Part shown: positions 5,631 to 7,355 of the stretch, in pieces
Layout of the letters: each line of letters begins with the position of its first letter
Position numbering within the stretch: the first letter of the stretch is position 1
NCBI GenBank assembly: GCA_003136615.1
Contig: PLFA01000208.1
Span: 7,766-15,120 of the forward strand
DNA: 7,355 nt
Direction of reading: 5' to 3'
Source of the DNA: Caulobacteraceae bacterium
GTDB taxonomy: Bacteria > Pseudomonadota > Alphaproteobacteria > Caulobacterales > Caulobacteraceae
Notes under the pieces: model-generated
What the model was told of the DNA's origin: nothing
What the model saw: only the letters and a program-made list of their open reading frames with translations
Databases searched by the model: none
Program-made: the position numbers and the translations under genes

Positions 5631-7022
5631 ATGGCTAGCCTGCCGAGCCTCATTGCCGAACCCGAGGAGGCGCGCCGATTTCTGGACGCCCATCCCGAGG
5701 TGCAGTTCTTCGAACTTCTCTTCACCGCCATGTCCGGCGTGCCCCGGGGAAAGCGGCTTCGGCGACATGAACTCATGGCTGTCTACGAGTATGGGCGGTT
5801 TCTGCCGGGCTCGGTGCTGGTCTGCGACATCACCGGCCAGGACTGCGAGGAGACGGGCCTTGTTTGGGCGGATGGCGATGCGGACCGCCTCGCCAAGCCC
5901 GCGCCCGGAACCCTCGTCAAAGCGCCTTGGCTCGGCGAGGACATGGCTCAGGTCATCACGTCCATGTACGAACTGGACGGCGCGCCCAACGATCTTGACC
6001 CCCGTCATGTCCTTCGCCGGGTCTTGGACCGGTTCGCCGCCGATGGCCTGACCCCGGTGGTCGCCTGCGAGCTCGAATACTATCTCGTCGATCCCACGCG
6101 GACGCCGGAGGGCGCCGTCACCTTGGCGGGCGCCTCCATCACGGGCGAGAAACCGACGCTTCATGGGGTCTATGGTCTTCGAGAGCTGGAGGATTTTTCC
6201 GGCTTTCTGCGCGACCTCTGGGCGTCAGCCGATGTTCAGGGCGTGCCTCTGGAAGGCGCCATCTCCGAATATGCGCCCGGACAGCTTGAACTGACCCTGA
6301 AACACGGGCCAGACGCTCTGCGGGCGGCTGACGAGGCGCTGATGTACAAGCGCATCGCCAAGGGCGTGGCCGCACGGCATGGCGCTGAAGCCACCTTCAT
6401 GGCCAAACCGTTCTCGGAGCGGGCGGGCAACGGGCTGCATCTGCATGTGAGCGTCAATGACGCCGCGGGAAAGAATATCTTTGCCAGCGAGGCGCCCGAG
6501 GGGACACTCGCCCTGCGGCACGCCATCGGCGGCATGAAGGCCACCTTGGCGGACGGCATGGCGATCTTCGCGCCCAACGCCAATTCCTATCGCCGCTTTC
6601 GGGCCAATTCCTACGCCCCGGTGGCCCCGACCTGGGGCGTGAATAACCGCACGGTTTCGTTACGCGTCCCCGCCGGGCCGCCTAAGGGTCGGCATGTGGA
6701 GCACCGCGTGGCCGGCGCCGACGCCAACCCCTATCTGGCCCTGGCGGCCCTCCTCGCCGGGGTTCACCATGGCCTGACCCACGCCATGGACCCAGGCCCG
6801 CCCGTCCAAGGCGACGGCTATGCGGCCGCGGCCGCCATGGACCTGCGCTTGCCGGCCAACTGGTTCGCGGCGGTGGATCACTTTGAATCCTCCGAGGTCA
6901 TGCGCGACTATCTGGGTGATCGCTTCGTGACCATGTTCGCCAAGGTTAAGCGGATCGAGCAGGACCGCTTCTTCGCGGTGGTCTCGCCCCTCGATTACGA
7001 CTGGTGCCTGAAGAATGCCTGA
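5631..7022 (+). CDS. glutamine synthetase family protein, gamma-glutamylpolyamine synthetase type
   Basis: This 463-aa protein is a full-length glutamine-synthetase-superfamily ligase. Members of this branch (PuuA-like) join the gamma-carboxyl of glutamate to an amine using ATP. Seen: ACELEYYL (145-152) with metal ligands Glu147/Glu149, SEYAPGQLE (212-220) with Glu213/Glu220, TFMAKPF (255-261), the GNGLHLHVS box (267-274) with His270, the ATP/phosphate region NSYRRF (318-323) and WGVNNR (335-340, Arg340), and RHVEHRVAGADANPY (354-368) with Glu357/Arg359. There is no adenylylation-site NLYDLP motif of classical GlnA, and the neighbours are an aldehyde dehydrogenase and a polyamine-binding protein. 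Both favour an amine-specific enzyme over ammonia assimilation. The ATG at 5631 follows a weak purine-rich stretch (AAGAGAG) and the 8-bp palindrome GTGATCAC (5621-5628). The last codons overlap the next gene. Substrate (putrescine, another polyamine or a monoamine) is not determined. Confidence 0.93.
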   Translation: MASLPSLIAEPEEARRFLDAHPEVQFFELLFTAMSGVPRGKRLRRHELMAVYEYGRFLPGSVLVCDITGQDCEETGLVWADGDADRLAKPAPGTLVKAPWLGEDMAQVITSMYELDGAPNDLDPRHVLRRVLDRFAADGLTPVVACELEYYLVDPTRTPEGAVTLAGASITGEKPTLHGVYGLRELEDFSGFLRDLWASADVQGVPLEGAISEYAPGQLELTLKHGPDALRAADEALMYKRIAKGVAARHGAEATFMAKPFSERAGNGLHLHVSVNDAAGKNIFASEAPEGTLALRHAIGGMKATLADGMAIFAPNANSYRRFRANSYAPVAPTWGVNNRTVSLRVPAGPPKGRHVEHRVAGADANPYLALAALLAGVHHGLTHAMDPGPPVQGDGYAAAAAMDLRLPANWFAAVDHFESSEVMRDYLGDRFVTMFAKVKRIEQDRFFAVVSPLDYDWCLKNA

Positions 7023-7355
7023 CGGGCGCCCAGAGCCGTCGCGCCCAGAGCCCTCGCGCCCGGCCTCGTCGCGCCGCTCACTTCTGGCGGGCCTGGGCGC
7101 GGCGGCGGCGGGTATCAGCCTGGGCGGCCTGGGCGCGGCGGGACTTCAGGGCTGCGCGTCCCGGGAAAAGATCGGCGCCAACGGCGAGGAACAGAAGCTC
7201 AATCTGTATAATTGGGACACCTACACCGGCAAGACGACCCTGGCCGATTTCAAGGCGGCCACAGGGGTCAGTGTCCGGATGAGCCTCTTCGCCAGCAATG
7301 ACGAACTCTTCGCCAAGCTCCGGGCCGGCAATCCTGGGTTCGATGTCATCGTGCC
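7015..7355 (+). CDS. PotD/PotF-like polyamine-binding ABC transporter lipoprotein, Tat-type signal (3' end outside window)
   Basis: The first 113 codons of an extracytoplasmic solute-binding protein are visible. After the signal, KLNLYNWDTYTG (61-72), TLADFKAATGVSV (75-87) and SNDELFAKLRAGNPGFDVIV (94-113) match the start of spermidine/putrescine-binding proteins (PotD/PotF family), which deliver polyamines to an ABC permease. The N-terminus is composite: a proline/arginine repeat tract (5-19), a twin-arginine motif SRRSLLAG (19-26), a hydrophobic Gly/Ala/Leu segment (23-45) and a lipobox LQGC with Cys47. This predicts Tat export of a lipoprotein tethered in the periplasm. The ATG at 7015 is the only reasonable start: a stop in this frame lies at 7009-7011. 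It overlaps the synthetase stop by 8 bp, so the two genes are probably translationally coupled. Co-location with the synthetase and dehydrogenase supports amine uptake feeding their pathway. Confidence 0.88.
   Translation, partial: MPDGRPEPSRPEPSRPASSRRSLLAGLGAAAAGISLGGLGAAGLQGCASREKIGANGEEQKLNLYNWDTYTGKTTLADFKAATGVSVRMSLFASNDELFAKLRAGNPGFDVIV
7026..7070 (+). repeat. three 15-bp tandem repeats in signal-peptide n-region
   Basis: Units at 7026-7040, 7041-7055 and 7056-7070 all begin GCGCCC. The first two differ at one base (GCGCCCAGAGCCGTC versus ...CCCTC); the third is more diverged. A partial fourth starts at 7071. In frame they encode RPEPS, RPEPS, RPASS just before the twin arginines. Confidence 0.85.
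7090..7141 (+). repeat. 16-bp direct repeat in signal-peptide hydrophobic region
   Basis: GGCCTGGGCGCGGCGG occurs at 7090-7105 and again at 7126-7141, exactly 36 bp (12 codons) apart and in frame. Both copies encode GLGAA. It suggests internal duplication or length change of the hydrophobic core of the signal. Confidence 0.8.

Noticed and set aside
5631..7022. Housekeeping glutamine synthetase (GlnA)
   Set aside because: No adenylylation-site motif, and the neighbours are an aldehyde dehydrogenase and a polyamine-binding protein rather than a PII gene.
7004..7282. 92-codon plus-strand frame at the right end
   Set aside because: It is out of frame with the polyamine-binding protein, whose frame starts at 7015 and shows a signal peptide and family motifs; the other frame is Arg/Ala-rich noise.

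Overview
The window is GC-rich and densely coded, with short intergenic gaps, GTG/ATG starts and purine-rich ribosome-binding sites. Together with the gene families this suggests an alphaproteobacterium (Caulobacterales- or Sphingomonadales-like). That is an inference from style; no rRNA or marker gene is present. No tRNA, rRNA, CRISPR array, insertion sequence or phage gene was seen.

Left half, minus strand (2787 down to 1). Four genes look like one operon, transcribed right to left: a PAP/fibrillin-family protein (2131-2787), an unrecognised 137-aa protein (1693-2106), a class I SAM-dependent methyltransferase with a long N-terminal extension (565-1659), and a class A FAD-dependent aromatic-type monooxygenase whose 3' end lies outside the window (560 down to 1). 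Gaps are 24, 33 and 4 bp. A hydroxylase, a methyltransferase and a putative lipid/isoprenoid-binding protein together suggest modification of a hydrophobic or aromatic small molecule. The substrate cannot be read from sequence.

Centre (2788-3092). A 305-bp divergent control region separates this operon from an AraC-family regulator (3093-4004, plus strand). It holds a 12-bp direct repeat (one mismatch), an inverted copy of its core, and two further dyads. These are candidate operators for the regulator.

Right half, plus strand. After the regulator come an aldehyde dehydrogenase (4068-5579), a glutamine-synthetase-superfamily enzyme of the gamma-glutamylpolyamine synthetase type (5631-7022), and the start of a PotD-like polyamine-binding protein (7015 to the window end). 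The last has a Tat motif, a lipobox and an N-terminal repeat tract. This resembles a gamma-glutamylated amine (Puu-like) uptake and catabolism module: import of a polyamine or other amine, gamma-glutamylation, oxidation to an aldehyde by an enzyme not in this window, then oxidation of the aldehyde to the acid. A bulged hairpin sits between the dehydrogenase and synthetase genes. Whether the regulator controls the left operon, the right operon or both is open.
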